Under the pieces are notes generated by a model, which was not told where the DNA came from, searched no databases, and worked only from the letters and a program-made list of their open reading frames with translations. The position numbers and the translations under genes are program-made. A DNA stretch of 10,133 nucleotides from Myxococcales bacterium (lineage in GTDB: Bacteria > Myxococcota > Bradymonadia > REDH01), in NCBI GenBank assembly GCA_018970625.1, contig JAGWVZ010000087.1:1-10133 (forward strand), in the 5' to 3' direction. Shown here piece after piece: positions 1 to 5,628 of the stretch. How positions within the stretch are numbered: the stretch's first letter is position 1; every line of letters starts with the position of its first letter.

Positions 1-1
1 G

Positions 2-649
2 CTTCAGGTGTCGGCTGAATCAGTCGCCGTTGCAGATACAACACTACGAAATCTGCTCTGGGCCTCTGCCGCGCAGAGCTGGCCGTTCTGGCTGCAGTTT
101 CTGACGGCTTTTCTCGTCATGGATTTCATGCAGTGGTGCATTCATAACCTGCTGCATCGCGTCCCGTGGCTCTGGGAGTTTCACAAGGTCCACCACAGCA
201 TTGAACACATGGACTGGGCCGGCAGCATGCGATTTCACTGGGCCGAAATCGTCGTGTACAAAACACTGCAGTATCTGCCGTTGGTCTGGTTCGGATTCAG
301 CGGCGATGTCATCATGGCGGTCGCCGTCACAGGCACCGCGATCGGCCATTTCAACCACGCCAACCTGAACGTGAATATCGGCTGGCTGGGTTACGTGCTG
401 AACAATCCGCGCATGCACCTGTGGCATCATGCCCACGATGAAGTACAACCCCGGCCGGTGAATTTGGGCATCAATCTGGCTGTCTGGGACTGGATATTTG
501 GCACTGCCTATGTGCCCGCCGAGCCACCTGCGCGACTCGGTTTCTCGAATATCGAACACTTCCCGCGTACGTTCGTCGGCGAAGAGCTGTATCCGTTGCC
601 AGTGGAATCAGCCCTCCGTCGCCTGTTTAAACGTTCAACAGCGCCGTAG
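2..649 (+). CDS. Fatty acid hydroxylase / sterol desaturase family membrane enzyme (5' end outside window)
   Basis: The reading frame is open to the left edge. The first in-window start codon (GTG at 8) has no ribosome binding site, so the true N-terminus probably lies upstream. Counting from that GTG, the protein shows the di-iron histidine clusters of the family: H46-x3-H50, H59-x2-H62-H63, H114/H117 and H137-x2-H140-H141. Hydrophobic stretches around residues 26-45 and 88-112 are likely membrane segments. Members are integral membrane non-haem di-iron oxygenases that hydroxylate or desaturate lipids such as sterols, fatty acids or carotenoids. The substrate cannot be read from this sequence. 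Family members usually have about 250-330 residues against 213 here, which fits a missing N-terminal membrane portion. The gene ends 4 bp before the stop of the convergent gene at 654, with no recognisable terminator between them. Confidence 0.88.
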   Translation, partial: LQVSAESVAVADTTLRNLLWASAAQSWPFWLQFLTAFLVMDFMQWCIHNLLHRVPWLWEFHKVHHSIEHMDWAGSMRFHWAEIVVYKTLQYLPLVWFGFSGDVIMAVAVTGTAIGHFNHANLNVNIGWLGYVLNNPRMHLWHHAHDEVQPRPVNLGINLAVWDWIFGTAYVPAEPPARLGFSNIEHFPRTFVGEELYPLPVESALRRLFKRSTAP

Positions 650-653
650 AACG

Positions 654-1169
654 CTACCACCCGTCGGGCCGGAAGAACGCGGCCGAAAAAAGGTGCTCGG
701 GGTCCAGGCCGTGCGCGACATAGCCGCGCGCGATGGTATCGACATAGACGGGAGCGCCGGGCAGTCGCTGCTGCAATGGACGAATGTACGTGATGACCTC
801 GGTCGGCTTCCATGTGATGCCGTCGTGAAGCTCGACGGTGACCTGCGTGCGCCGATACACGTCCGGATGCTCCTCGAAACCATCCAGGACCTGCATGTGC
901 TCATCGCTCAATCGGTACACGGCACCCGGTACGTGGTCGTGCCACCAGGCATGATGCGTGGCAGAGTCTACGAGGTCCCACTCGGGGTGCTTTGCCGAGA
1001 CAGGTACAATCGTAGCAACCGCACCACCCCATCGGTGACTGTGAGCCGTAAAGGCCAGGTGCCAGCCTGGCAGTCGCGCCTTTCCGACTGGCTGATGGCC
1101 GGGACAGCGCTCATCCATTTGCTTCAGGTACAGGTTGGAGCCGTAAGCGAAGTAGAGATGCGGGAGCAT
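654..1169 (-). CDS. Gamma-glutamylcyclotransferase-like (GGCT/AIG2 fold) protein
   Basis: This 171-residue protein opens with FAYGSNL (residues 7-13), the substrate-binding loop that marks gamma-glutamylcyclotransferases. It continues with GAVYRL (82-87) and LDGFEEHPDVYRR (95-107). E99 falls where the family's catalytic acid lies, in the pattern LDxxEG. Enzymes of this fold release 5-oxoproline from gamma-glutamyl dipeptides or amines, so a cytoplasmic role in glutathione or gamma-glutamyl turnover is likely. The true substrate is unknown because the fold is used for several reactions. Residues 57-81, between the second strand and GAVYRL, form a longer His/Trp-rich connection than usual. ATG at 1169 gives a complete domain but has only a weak upstream purine stretch. 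A strong terminator upstream (1255-1281) separates it from the RRM gene, so it probably has its own promoter, which I could not identify. Confidence 0.85.
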   Translation of the reverse strand: MLPHLYFAYGSNLYLKQMDERCPGHQPVGKARLPGWHLAFTAHSHRWGGAVATIVPVSAKHPEWDLVDSATHHAWWHDHVPGAVYRLSDEHMQVLDGFEEHPDVYRRTQVTVELHDGITWKPTEVITYIRPLQQRLPGAPVYVDTIARGYVAHGLDPEHLFSAAFFRPDGW

Positions 1170-1254
1170 GAGACACCGGGAAGCGGGATGCCGAAACCGA
1201 AGGCGTCACGAAGGTGCGGGCAGCAGAATGAAAATGGAAGGCCAAAAACGAAGA

Positions 1255-1281
1255 AAACCCCGAGGGAGACCCACGGGGTTT
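1255..1281 (-). terminator. Rho-independent terminator of the RRM gene
   Basis: The outer arms AAACCCCG and CGGGGTTT (1255-1262 and 1274-1281) pair perfectly. Inside them, after one A-A mismatch, GGG (1264-1266) pairs with CCC (1270-1272) around a 3-nt loop. On the minus strand the hairpin runs into a T-rich tract (TTTTCTTCGTTTTT). It begins 26 bp past the stop codon of the RRM gene, as expected for its terminator. Confidence 0.88.
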
Positions 1282-1307
1282 ACATCAGGGCAGCAGCCCG
1301 GAGCTGA

Positions 1308-1763
1308 TTACCAGCCGCCGCGCTCGCTGTCGCGTCCACCACGGCTTCCGCCGCCACGGCTTCCGCCGCCGCCGCCACCGTAGCCACCACCACCGCCGCC
1401 GCCGCCGCCGTAGCCGCCGCCGCCGCTGCGACCACCGCCGCCACCGCCGTAGCCACCACCGCCGCTGCGACCACCGCCGCCGCCGCCGAAGCCACCACCA
1501 CCGCCGCCGCCGCCTGCCTTATCCTGGGCAAGGTCAACGCGAAGGGTGCGTCCGTCAAGCTCAGCCCCGTCCATGCCTGCACGAGCAGCTTCTGCTTCCT
1601 GCGGGCTGTTGTACGTCACAAAGCCAAAGCCGCGCGAACGACCGGTCTCACGATCGGTCACAACGCGTGCGTCGGTCACTTCTCCAAAGGGACCAAATGC
1701 CGCGCGAAGCGCTTCATCACGAGTTCCCCAGCTCAATCCACCCACAAACAACTTACTCGACAT
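1308..1763 (-). CDS. Glycine-rich single-RRM RNA-binding protein
   Basis: Residues 1-80 are one RNA recognition motif. RNP2 is LFVGGL (5-10) and RNP1 is RGFGFVTY (44-51), with the RNA-stacking aromatics in place (F6, F46, F48). Residues 84-151 are almost pure glycine punctuated by F, Y, RS and SR, ending in an RGG-like SRGGRDSERGGW. The layout matches bacterial (for example cyanobacterial Rbp) and plant glycine-rich RNA-binding proteins. Such proteins bind RNA in the cytoplasm, often act as RNA chaperones, and are in many cases cold- or stress-induced. ATG at 1763 is preferred because it gives the canonical MSSKLFVGGL start. An in-frame GTG at 1772 would add MRT. The tail is encoded by near-identical 39-bp repeats and is prone to slippage. 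It appears monocistronic, with a long leader upstream and a strong terminator downstream. Function in this organism is inferred from the family. Confidence 0.93.
   Translation of the reverse strand: MSSKLFVGGLSWGTRDEALRAAFGPFGEVTDARVVTDRETGRSRGFGFVTYNSPQEAEAARAGMDGAELDGRTLRVDLAQDKAGGGGGGGGFGGGGGGRSGGGGYGGGGGGRSGGGGYGGGGGGGGGYGGGGGGSRGGGSRGGRDSERGGW
1411..1488 (-). repeat. Two 39-bp tandem repeats encoding the Gly-rich tail
   Basis: Units at 1411-1449 and 1450-1488 are near-identical, differing at a few wobble positions. Each encodes the 13-residue unit GGGGGGRSGGGGY. The flanking DNA (1350-1410 and 1489-1513) is a more degenerate run of GGN codons. The repeats lie in frame within the RRM gene, so unit gain or loss would change tail length without a frameshift. 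Confidence 0.85.
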
Positions 1764-1783
1764 CGTACGCACCGTGAAACCGT

Positions 1784-1802
1784 GGTCGGATTCCCTCCGA
1801 CC
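1784..1802 (-). promoter_or_regulatory. Hairpin in the RRM mRNA leader enclosing a GGAGGG motif
   Basis: A perfect 7-bp stem (GGTCGGA with TCCGACC) closes a 5-nt loop. In the minus-strand transcript the Shine-Dalgarno-like GGAGGG (1788-1793) spans the 5' stem arm and the loop. It lies 15 nt upstream of the GTG at 1772 and 24 nt upstream of the preferred ATG at 1763, farther than usual for a ribosome binding site. It may be a regulatory hairpin or a chance dyad. Confidence 0.4.
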
Positions 1803-1832
1803 TTCTGTGACTCAAACCCGAAGCCGGATGGG

Positions 1833-2063
1833 CTACAGGCATTGCACCCTCAAAGGTGCACTTCGCTGCCAACCCGTCCAGATTTCGAAGTATTCAAAGC
1901 TCCAATCGGCATCAGCAGGCTCAGGCCTATCGTTGCACAGGCAAACGTTGTCACGACAAAAGTGCGCAACTTCCGATCTTTTTGTCATTTTTTCCCAAAT
2001 AGAGGCCTTCCTGCCCGCCAAATCCTGTTTGATGCGGCGTGTCATTCCCTCACGCGTCACCAT
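1833..2063 (-). CDS. Possible small ORF just downstream of the thioesterase (doubtful)
   Basis: A 76-codon ORF begins with ATG at 2063, 7 nt past the thioesterase stop. An AAGG overlapping that stop sits 4 nt before the start, an arrangement compatible with translational coupling. The product is basic near the N-terminus and richer in Trp, Cys and Phe later (for example WSFEYFEIWTGW). It has no signal peptide, membrane segment or family motif I recognise. It uses AGG/AGA codons that the neighbouring genes mostly avoid, which argues against it. It could simply be the RRM leader read in an open frame. Confidence 0.2.
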   Translation of the reverse strand: MVTREGMTRRIKQDLAGRKASIWEKMTKRSEVAHFCRDNVCLCNDRPEPADADWSFEYFEIWTGWQRSAPLRVQCL

Positions 2064-2070
2064 TGAACCT

Positions 2071-2889
2071 TCACCGCGGCTGGGCAGCAAAGATCGCCAC
2101 CCACTGACGGGTACGCGCCACCAGACGACCATCGGCGGTCCAGAGTTCGCCCTGCTCCTCGGCGTAACCCGGCACGCCCGCGCGTGAGCGCGACACCATA
2201 AAGTACTCCTCGGTTGAGCTTACCTCTGTCAGCGGAAGCGGCTGAAGAAAATGATAGGTCAGATCGACGCTCGAGGCCGTCGCCGTCAGGCCACTCGCCA
2301 TCACCGACACCGCCGGGGGCCACACATCCAGCAACGCAGCGAACATGGCCGTGTCTGCCTGCACAGCCTCGCGAAAACGACACCAGCCACCCATCTCAGC
2401 ACGAGGATGACCGGAAAACGGAATGCCGCCCACACAATATCGATACTGAACGAAGCGGGTAAATTCCGGCATCAACGGCAGATCGGGCGCTATCGGAGAC
2501 GTCTCACGCGGCGGCATGAACGGCACCGCCTCATGCGACCACGACGGAGCCGCGCCCGGCCGATCAGCGCCCAGCGTCGCCGTCGACGTCGCCACCGTCT
2601 CTCCACTCTGGACCATGCGACCGGTGACCTGCGTCACATACCGGCCGACCCGCTCCAGACGCACCTCCACGTCCACCGGTATGCCGCTCACCACCGGTGC
2701 GCAGAAATGAACGGTCAACGTCCGCATCAGACGTGTCGCATCCCCCACCTCATGCTCGAAGGCGCGTACCAGAATGGCCGCCACCAGTCCGCCGTAAACG
2801 CCGCGCCCCTGATACCATCCGGCGTCCACAAACCCCGTGTACAATCCCGGCTCTACCTGCTCGAAGCGACTCGCTGTTTCAAACGACAT
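2071..2889 (-). CDS. Acyl-CoA thioesterase, TesB-like double-hotdog fold
   Basis: The 272 residues form two consecutive hotdog domains, the usual length for this family. The first holds the helix GVYGGLVAAILVRA (30-43) followed by strands HFCAPVVSGIPVDVEVRLER (61-80) and VTQVTGRMVQSGETVATST (85-103). The second holds DTAMFAALLDVWPPAV (179-194), SVDLTYHFLQ (207-216) and GELWTADGRLVARTRQW (247-263). D188, T211 and Q262 line up by local context with the Asp-Thr-Gln catalytic set of E. coli TesB. Such enzymes hydrolyse acyl-CoA to free fatty acid and CoA in the cytoplasm; chain-length preference cannot be told. The start is well supported: AAGGAGA (2895-2901) lies about 6 nt before ATG at 2889. 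A 15-bp palindrome sits a little further upstream in the leader. The gene diverges from the SDR gene on the plus strand. Confidence 0.88.
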   Translation of the reverse strand: MSFETASRFEQVEPGLYTGFVDAGWYQGRGVYGGLVAAILVRAFEHEVGDATRLMRTLTVHFCAPVVSGIPVDVEVRLERVGRYVTQVTGRMVQSGETVATSTATLGADRPGAAPSWSHEAVPFMPPRETSPIAPDLPLMPEFTRFVQYRYCVGGIPFSGHPRAEMGGWCRFREAVQADTAMFAALLDVWPPAVSVMASGLTATASSVDLTYHFLQPLPLTEVSSTEEYFMVSRSRAGVPGYAEEQGELWTADGRLVARTRQWVAIFAAQPR

Positions 2890-3189
2890 CCCGATCTCCT
2901 TCTTCTCAATGGCCGACTCGGTCGGCGCACGGGGCCGCCTTGAAGCTCCCGGCGCTCAGGCCATGGCACACACATCCATGCGCAACAACGGGCAGCGCTG
3001 TAAACCAGACGCACCACACCGCAACCCCTCGCCGAGTCCTTTTCACTTCAGGCCATGCGAGAAAACCACCGCCAGCTTGTTTTGCAGCCACCATGCCGCT
3101 CGACGGCTGGCACAAACGGAGCCACACTCAACCCCACAGACCCGGATCACCCGCGGTTTATTCCTCTGACCCCATACGCCACGGCCCTG
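2890..3189. other. Divergent intergenic region between thioesterase and SDR genes
   Basis: About 300 bp separate the two divergent starts. It contains the thioesterase ribosome binding site (2895-2901) and a palindrome (2912-2926). I could not find a convincing sigma-70-type promoter for either gene. The SDR frame is open upstream to an ATG at 3055, but the extra 45 residues are low in family character and are not counted as coding. No RNA gene or further ORF is supported. Confidence 0.5.
2912..2926. promoter_or_regulatory. 15-bp palindrome in the thioesterase leader (candidate operator)
   Basis: GCCGAC-TCG-GTCGGC is a perfect 6+6 inverted repeat around a 3-bp centre. It lies about 10 bp upstream of the thioesterase Shine-Dalgarno. 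Its size and GC-rich arms resemble operators of TetR-family regulators that control fatty-acid genes, though no regulator gene is in view. It could equally form a small mRNA hairpin. Confidence 0.4.
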
Positions 3190-4203
3190 ATGACGAACCG
3201 CTATCCTCAGCTCGCGTCGATGCGGATTGGTATCACCGGCGCCAATGGATTTCTGGGGCAGGCTCTTTGCAGGGCGGTGCTCCGGTCCGGCGGGGTGCCC
3301 ATTGCGCTCGTGCGTGCACCCAACAGCGCCCTTGAAGCCGCCGGAGTTATCACCACGGTCGTCGACTGGAACACGGGAGTCTCGGGGGTTCAGCACGCCC
3401 TGCAAACCGTCGATGCCGTCGTGCACAGCGCCGGAGGAGGGCGTATGCGGCGACTTCAGGATGTCTATGATGCCAACCTGGAGACCACCCGTACGTTGCT
3501 GCATGCGCTGGCAGGACGCTCATTGCATCGTTTTGTGTTGATCTCGTCGGTCGCCGCCCACGGACCTTCCCGGAATGGCGACACCGTTGACGAGTCTTCA
3601 CCGCCCGCACCGGCGTCCCACTACGGACGCGCAAAGTGGTTGGCCGAGCAGGCGCTTGAACATCACCCCGGACTGAATCCTGTCTCGTTGCGGCTCCCCG
3701 CGCTCTACGGTCCGCTGGATGACCGCATGCTTCCACTGTGGCGCGCAGCGGCAGGTCACGGTGTCATGCCCGTTGTGCTGCCAGACGGCGAAACCGGCCT
3801 GCTACACGTCGACGATGCCGCTGACCTCGTACTGTCTGCCCTGGCGAATCCCGCGACCAGGTCTCGCGTGTATTTCGCAGATGACGGCGCGCCTTTGACC
3901 CGGCGTCTCCTCTGCGAGACCATTGGAGCGTGCCTGCAACGTCAGGTTCGGGTCGTCCCGCTGCCCAGCGCAGCGTTATGGACTGCCGGACTCTGCAGCG
4001 AAGGGTGGGCGCGGGTAACGGGTCAGACCGTGCTGGTGACCAGAGACAAACACGCCGATCTTCGGCATCCCTGGTGGCGATTCAGTCGGAAACGCGCCTT
4101 CGATGAGCTCGGCTGGACGACCGCACGTGACCGCATGGCGGCCTTTGAAGAGACCAGAATCTCGTACATCGACGCCGGATGGTTGGCCCCAAAGCCATCT
4201 TGA
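3190..4203 (+). CDS. NAD-dependent epimerase/dehydratase family protein (extended SDR)
   Basis: From the ATG at 3190 the protein has 337 residues, typical of extended short-chain dehydrogenases. It begins with a Rossmann strand and dinucleotide loop, RIGITGANGFLG (12-23). Next come the strand and loop AVVHSAGGG (76-84), the active-site serine in LISSVAAHG (117-125) and the catalytic Y145-x3-K149 in HYGRAK. Later landmarks are RLPALYGP (168-175) and HVDDAADLVL (206-215), typical of the substrate-binding half. The C-terminus carries SRKRAFDELGW (299-309). Family members oxidise, reduce or epimerise nucleotide sugars, sterols or other small molecules; the substrate is not evident. No Shine-Dalgarno supports any start. 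An ATG at 3220 would begin right at the Rossmann strand and is equally possible, whereas the ATG at 3055 adds residues with no family match. No clear terminator follows. Confidence 0.88.
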   Translation: MTNRYPQLASMRIGITGANGFLGQALCRAVLRSGGVPIALVRAPNSALEAAGVITTVVDWNTGVSGVQHALQTVDAVVHSAGGGRMRRLQDVYDANLETTRTLLHALAGRSLHRFVLISSVAAHGPSRNGDTVDESSPPAPASHYGRAKWLAEQALEHHPGLNPVSLRLPALYGPLDDRMLPLWRAAAGHGVMPVVLPDGETGLLHVDDAADLVLSALANPATRSRVYFADDGAPLTRRLLCETIGACLQRQVRVVPLPSAALWTAGLCSEGWARVTGQTVLVTRDKHADLRHPWWRFSRKRAFDELGWTTARDRMAAFEETRISYIDAGWLAPKPS

Positions 4204-4333
4204 CGCAAGTGTGAGGTCGCGCGCACTCCGCATTCTGGCCACTCAGATCGCTCGTCTGCGTTTGCTTTCGCAGCGAATCGCTCATGCCTGCAGTGCGTCG
4301 CACCAACCATGAACGCTAATTAACATTGCCACA

Positions 4334-4362
4334 ATTTCAGAATCATGAAGACATGATACACT
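4334..4362 (+). promoter_or_regulatory. Candidate extended -10 promoter of the outer-membrane protein gene
   Basis: TACACT (4357-4362, 4 of 6 to TATAAT) is preceded by TGA, giving an extended -10. ATTTCA (4334-4339) lies 17 bp upstream as a weak -35. The segment is locally AT-rich within a GC-rich region. Transcription would begin near 4369 and leave a leader of roughly 90 nt. Overlapping small dyads ACAC-T-GTGT (4358-4366) and TGTGT-C-ACACA (4362-4372) could be a regulator site. Confidence 0.4.
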
Positions 4363-4460
4363 GTGTCACACACCACAGGTGAATCTTGAACGGGCGCATG
4401 CCATAGCGGCTGTGTACCGCACACCAACCGACATCATCATGCTCACCCGGACTTCACCGT

Positions 4461-5576
4461 ATGAACTCCCGACGCCCAGTCACCGCCGGTCACTCATGGA
4501 AGCCCGCAATTCTTTCGTTGCTGTTCGGAATGCTTACCGCGAGTGAGGCATTCGCACAGCAGCAGGAAGAGGAGTCTGCATCGGCATCAGACAACACAAC
4601 GCAACCCCAAGCAACCGAAGCAACCGCCGCGGATGATGGCAACGCGGAGAACGCCGCGGATGATGGCAACGCGGAGAACGCCGCGGACGATGGCACCGCT
4701 GCGGCATCATCGGATACACCCGCATTTGTGCGGCATGAATGGCGTTACTCCAACGCGCTGATTGCACGGCTCAACCCACTGGGTCTCACCAATCAGGCGC
4801 AGATCGGTTGGCGTATGAACCTGTACGACAACCCACAGAGCGATCTCACGAAGGGTAGTTATTTCGCCGCCATGTTCGCCCCCAGTTTCAGTCCTGCGTG
4901 GGTTCGTCCGGGTGCCCTTCTGGAGTTTCAGCCTGCCGCGATATTCAAGACATCCGTCATGTACGAATATGGTTACCATTTCGGCACCTTCGACACGGTA
5001 CAGTCGTTTGAATCGCCGACGGAAGAGTACTCGGACGCAAGGCAGGATGAGCGCAGCGCTGAAAACTCGTACTCAACAACGGGCCACACCATTACACTGT
5101 CCAACCTGTTGCAGGTAAAAGTCTGGAATATTGCGCTCCGCACCAACTACCGAGCCGTCTGGCAGCAGATGGATCTACGCAATAATGACACCGTATTTTA
5201 CGACATTGTGTATGACGTTCTGGCCCCCGGAAACGGCTGGCTGCACACCACCGATACCGACCTTCTTTACGTAAGCGGCGGGCCGATCACGGTTGGGCTT
5301 CGCCACACCTGGGTTGCCGTCCAGTATCAGGAAAATGACTTCCTGAACGGAGAAAGCACCGATACCGAAAATACGCCGCTGCACCGACTCGGGCCGCTGT
5401 TCGCCTACCGCTTCAACAATCGAACCATGAGCCGATTCAATCAGCCTTCGGTTTTTGTGCTGGCCAACTGGTGGTTACAGCACCGCTATCGTACGGGTCA
5501 GGAAATATCGCAGGCCTTGCCCTACGTCGTCGTCGGGTTCGCATTCAACGGTAATCCGGGGCGAATCAGTCAGTAA
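4461..5576 (+). CDS. Secreted, probable beta-barrel outer-membrane protein with acidic repeat linker
   Basis: The 371-residue product begins with a signal peptide: R4/R5 and K14 in the n-region, hydrophobic AILSLLFGMLTA (16-27), and a likely signal peptidase I site after AFA (30-32). Residues 33-87 are an acidic Gln/Glu/Ala/Asp linker with a repeated 9-residue unit, AADDGNAEN. From about residue 90 on, alternating polar and aromatic strands (such as AQIGWRMNLY, ALLEFQPAAIF, HTITLSNLLQVKVW, PITVGLRHTWVAVQ and LPYVVVGFAF) suggest a small outer-membrane barrel. The last residue is Gln rather than the usual aromatic. I do not recognise a specific family, so channel, adhesin or assembly roles remain open. 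The ATG at 4461 lacks an obvious Shine-Dalgarno but places the signal peptide correctly. The gene converges on the kinase gene with 52 bp between stops and no clear terminator. Confidence 0.8.
   Translation: MNSRRPVTAGHSWKPAILSLLFGMLTASEAFAQQQEEESASASDNTTQPQATEATAADDGNAENAADDGNAENAADDGTAAASSDTPAFVRHEWRYSNALIARLNPLGLTNQAQIGWRMNLYDNPQSDLTKGSYFAAMFAPSFSPAWVRPGALLEFQPAAIFKTSVMYEYGYHFGTFDTVQSFESPTEEYSDARQDERSAENSYSTTGHTITLSNLLQVKVWNIALRTNYRAVWQQMDLRNNDTVFYDIVYDVLAPGNGWLHTTDTDLLYVSGGPITVGLRHTWVAVQYQENDFLNGESTDTENTPLHRLGPLFAYRFNNRTMSRFNQPSVFVLANWWLQHRYRTGQEISQALPYVVVGFAFNGNPGRISQ
4626..4697 (+). repeat. 27-bp in-frame tandem repeat in the outer-membrane protein gene
   Basis: Two identical 27-bp copies (4626-4652 and 4653-4679) are followed by a truncated third copy (about 4680-4697) with two mismatches. 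Each full copy encodes AADDGNAEN (residues 56-64 and 65-73), part of the linker between signal peptide and barrel. Perfect identity suggests recent duplication and possible length variation between strains. Confidence 0.9.
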
Positions 5577-5628
5577 TTCCCTTTCCGACCGTTGATCTCG
5601 TCGGCACATGATTCCAGCACCACCTGAT

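Larger units (their letters stand above)
1764..2070 (-). other. Structured intergenic leader upstream of the RRM gene
   Basis: About 307 bp separate the thioesterase stop from the RRM start, both on the minus strand. The stretch is more AT-rich than its surroundings, especially around 1960-2000. It holds three small inverted repeats: GGTCGGA/TCCGACC (1784-1802), TGCACC/GGTGCA (1843-1860) and TTGTC/GACAA (1948-1959). I see no convincing -35/-10 pair and no terminator for the thioesterase, so RRM transcription could start here or read through from upstream. A possible 76-codon ORF is listed separately. A long structured leader is common for cold-inducible RNA-binding genes, but that link is inference. 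Confidence 0.5.

Noticed and set aside
44..559. A 171-codon minus-strand ORF antisense to the desaturase-family gene
   Set aside because: It lies wholly opposite the histidine-box protein, shows no family motif, and looks like a shadow of high-GC coding sequence.
667..684. GGCCG/CGGCC inverted repeat near the convergent gene ends
   Set aside because: It lies inside the GGCT coding region and is followed by A-runs rather than T-runs on the plus strand, so it does not look like a terminator.
498..1307. A 269-codon plus-strand ORF across the GGCT gene
   Set aside because: It overlaps the end of the desaturase-family gene and is antisense to YGSNL and the catalytic region of GGCT; its translation resembles no family.
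1280..1582. Minus-strand Ala/Val-rich ORF over the Gly-rich repeats
   Set aside because: It is the GGN repeat read in another frame; low complexity explains its length.
4256..4273. CTGCG/CGCAG hairpin after the SDR gene
   Set aside because: The 5-bp stem has an 8-nt loop and no T-tract after it; too weak to call a terminator.
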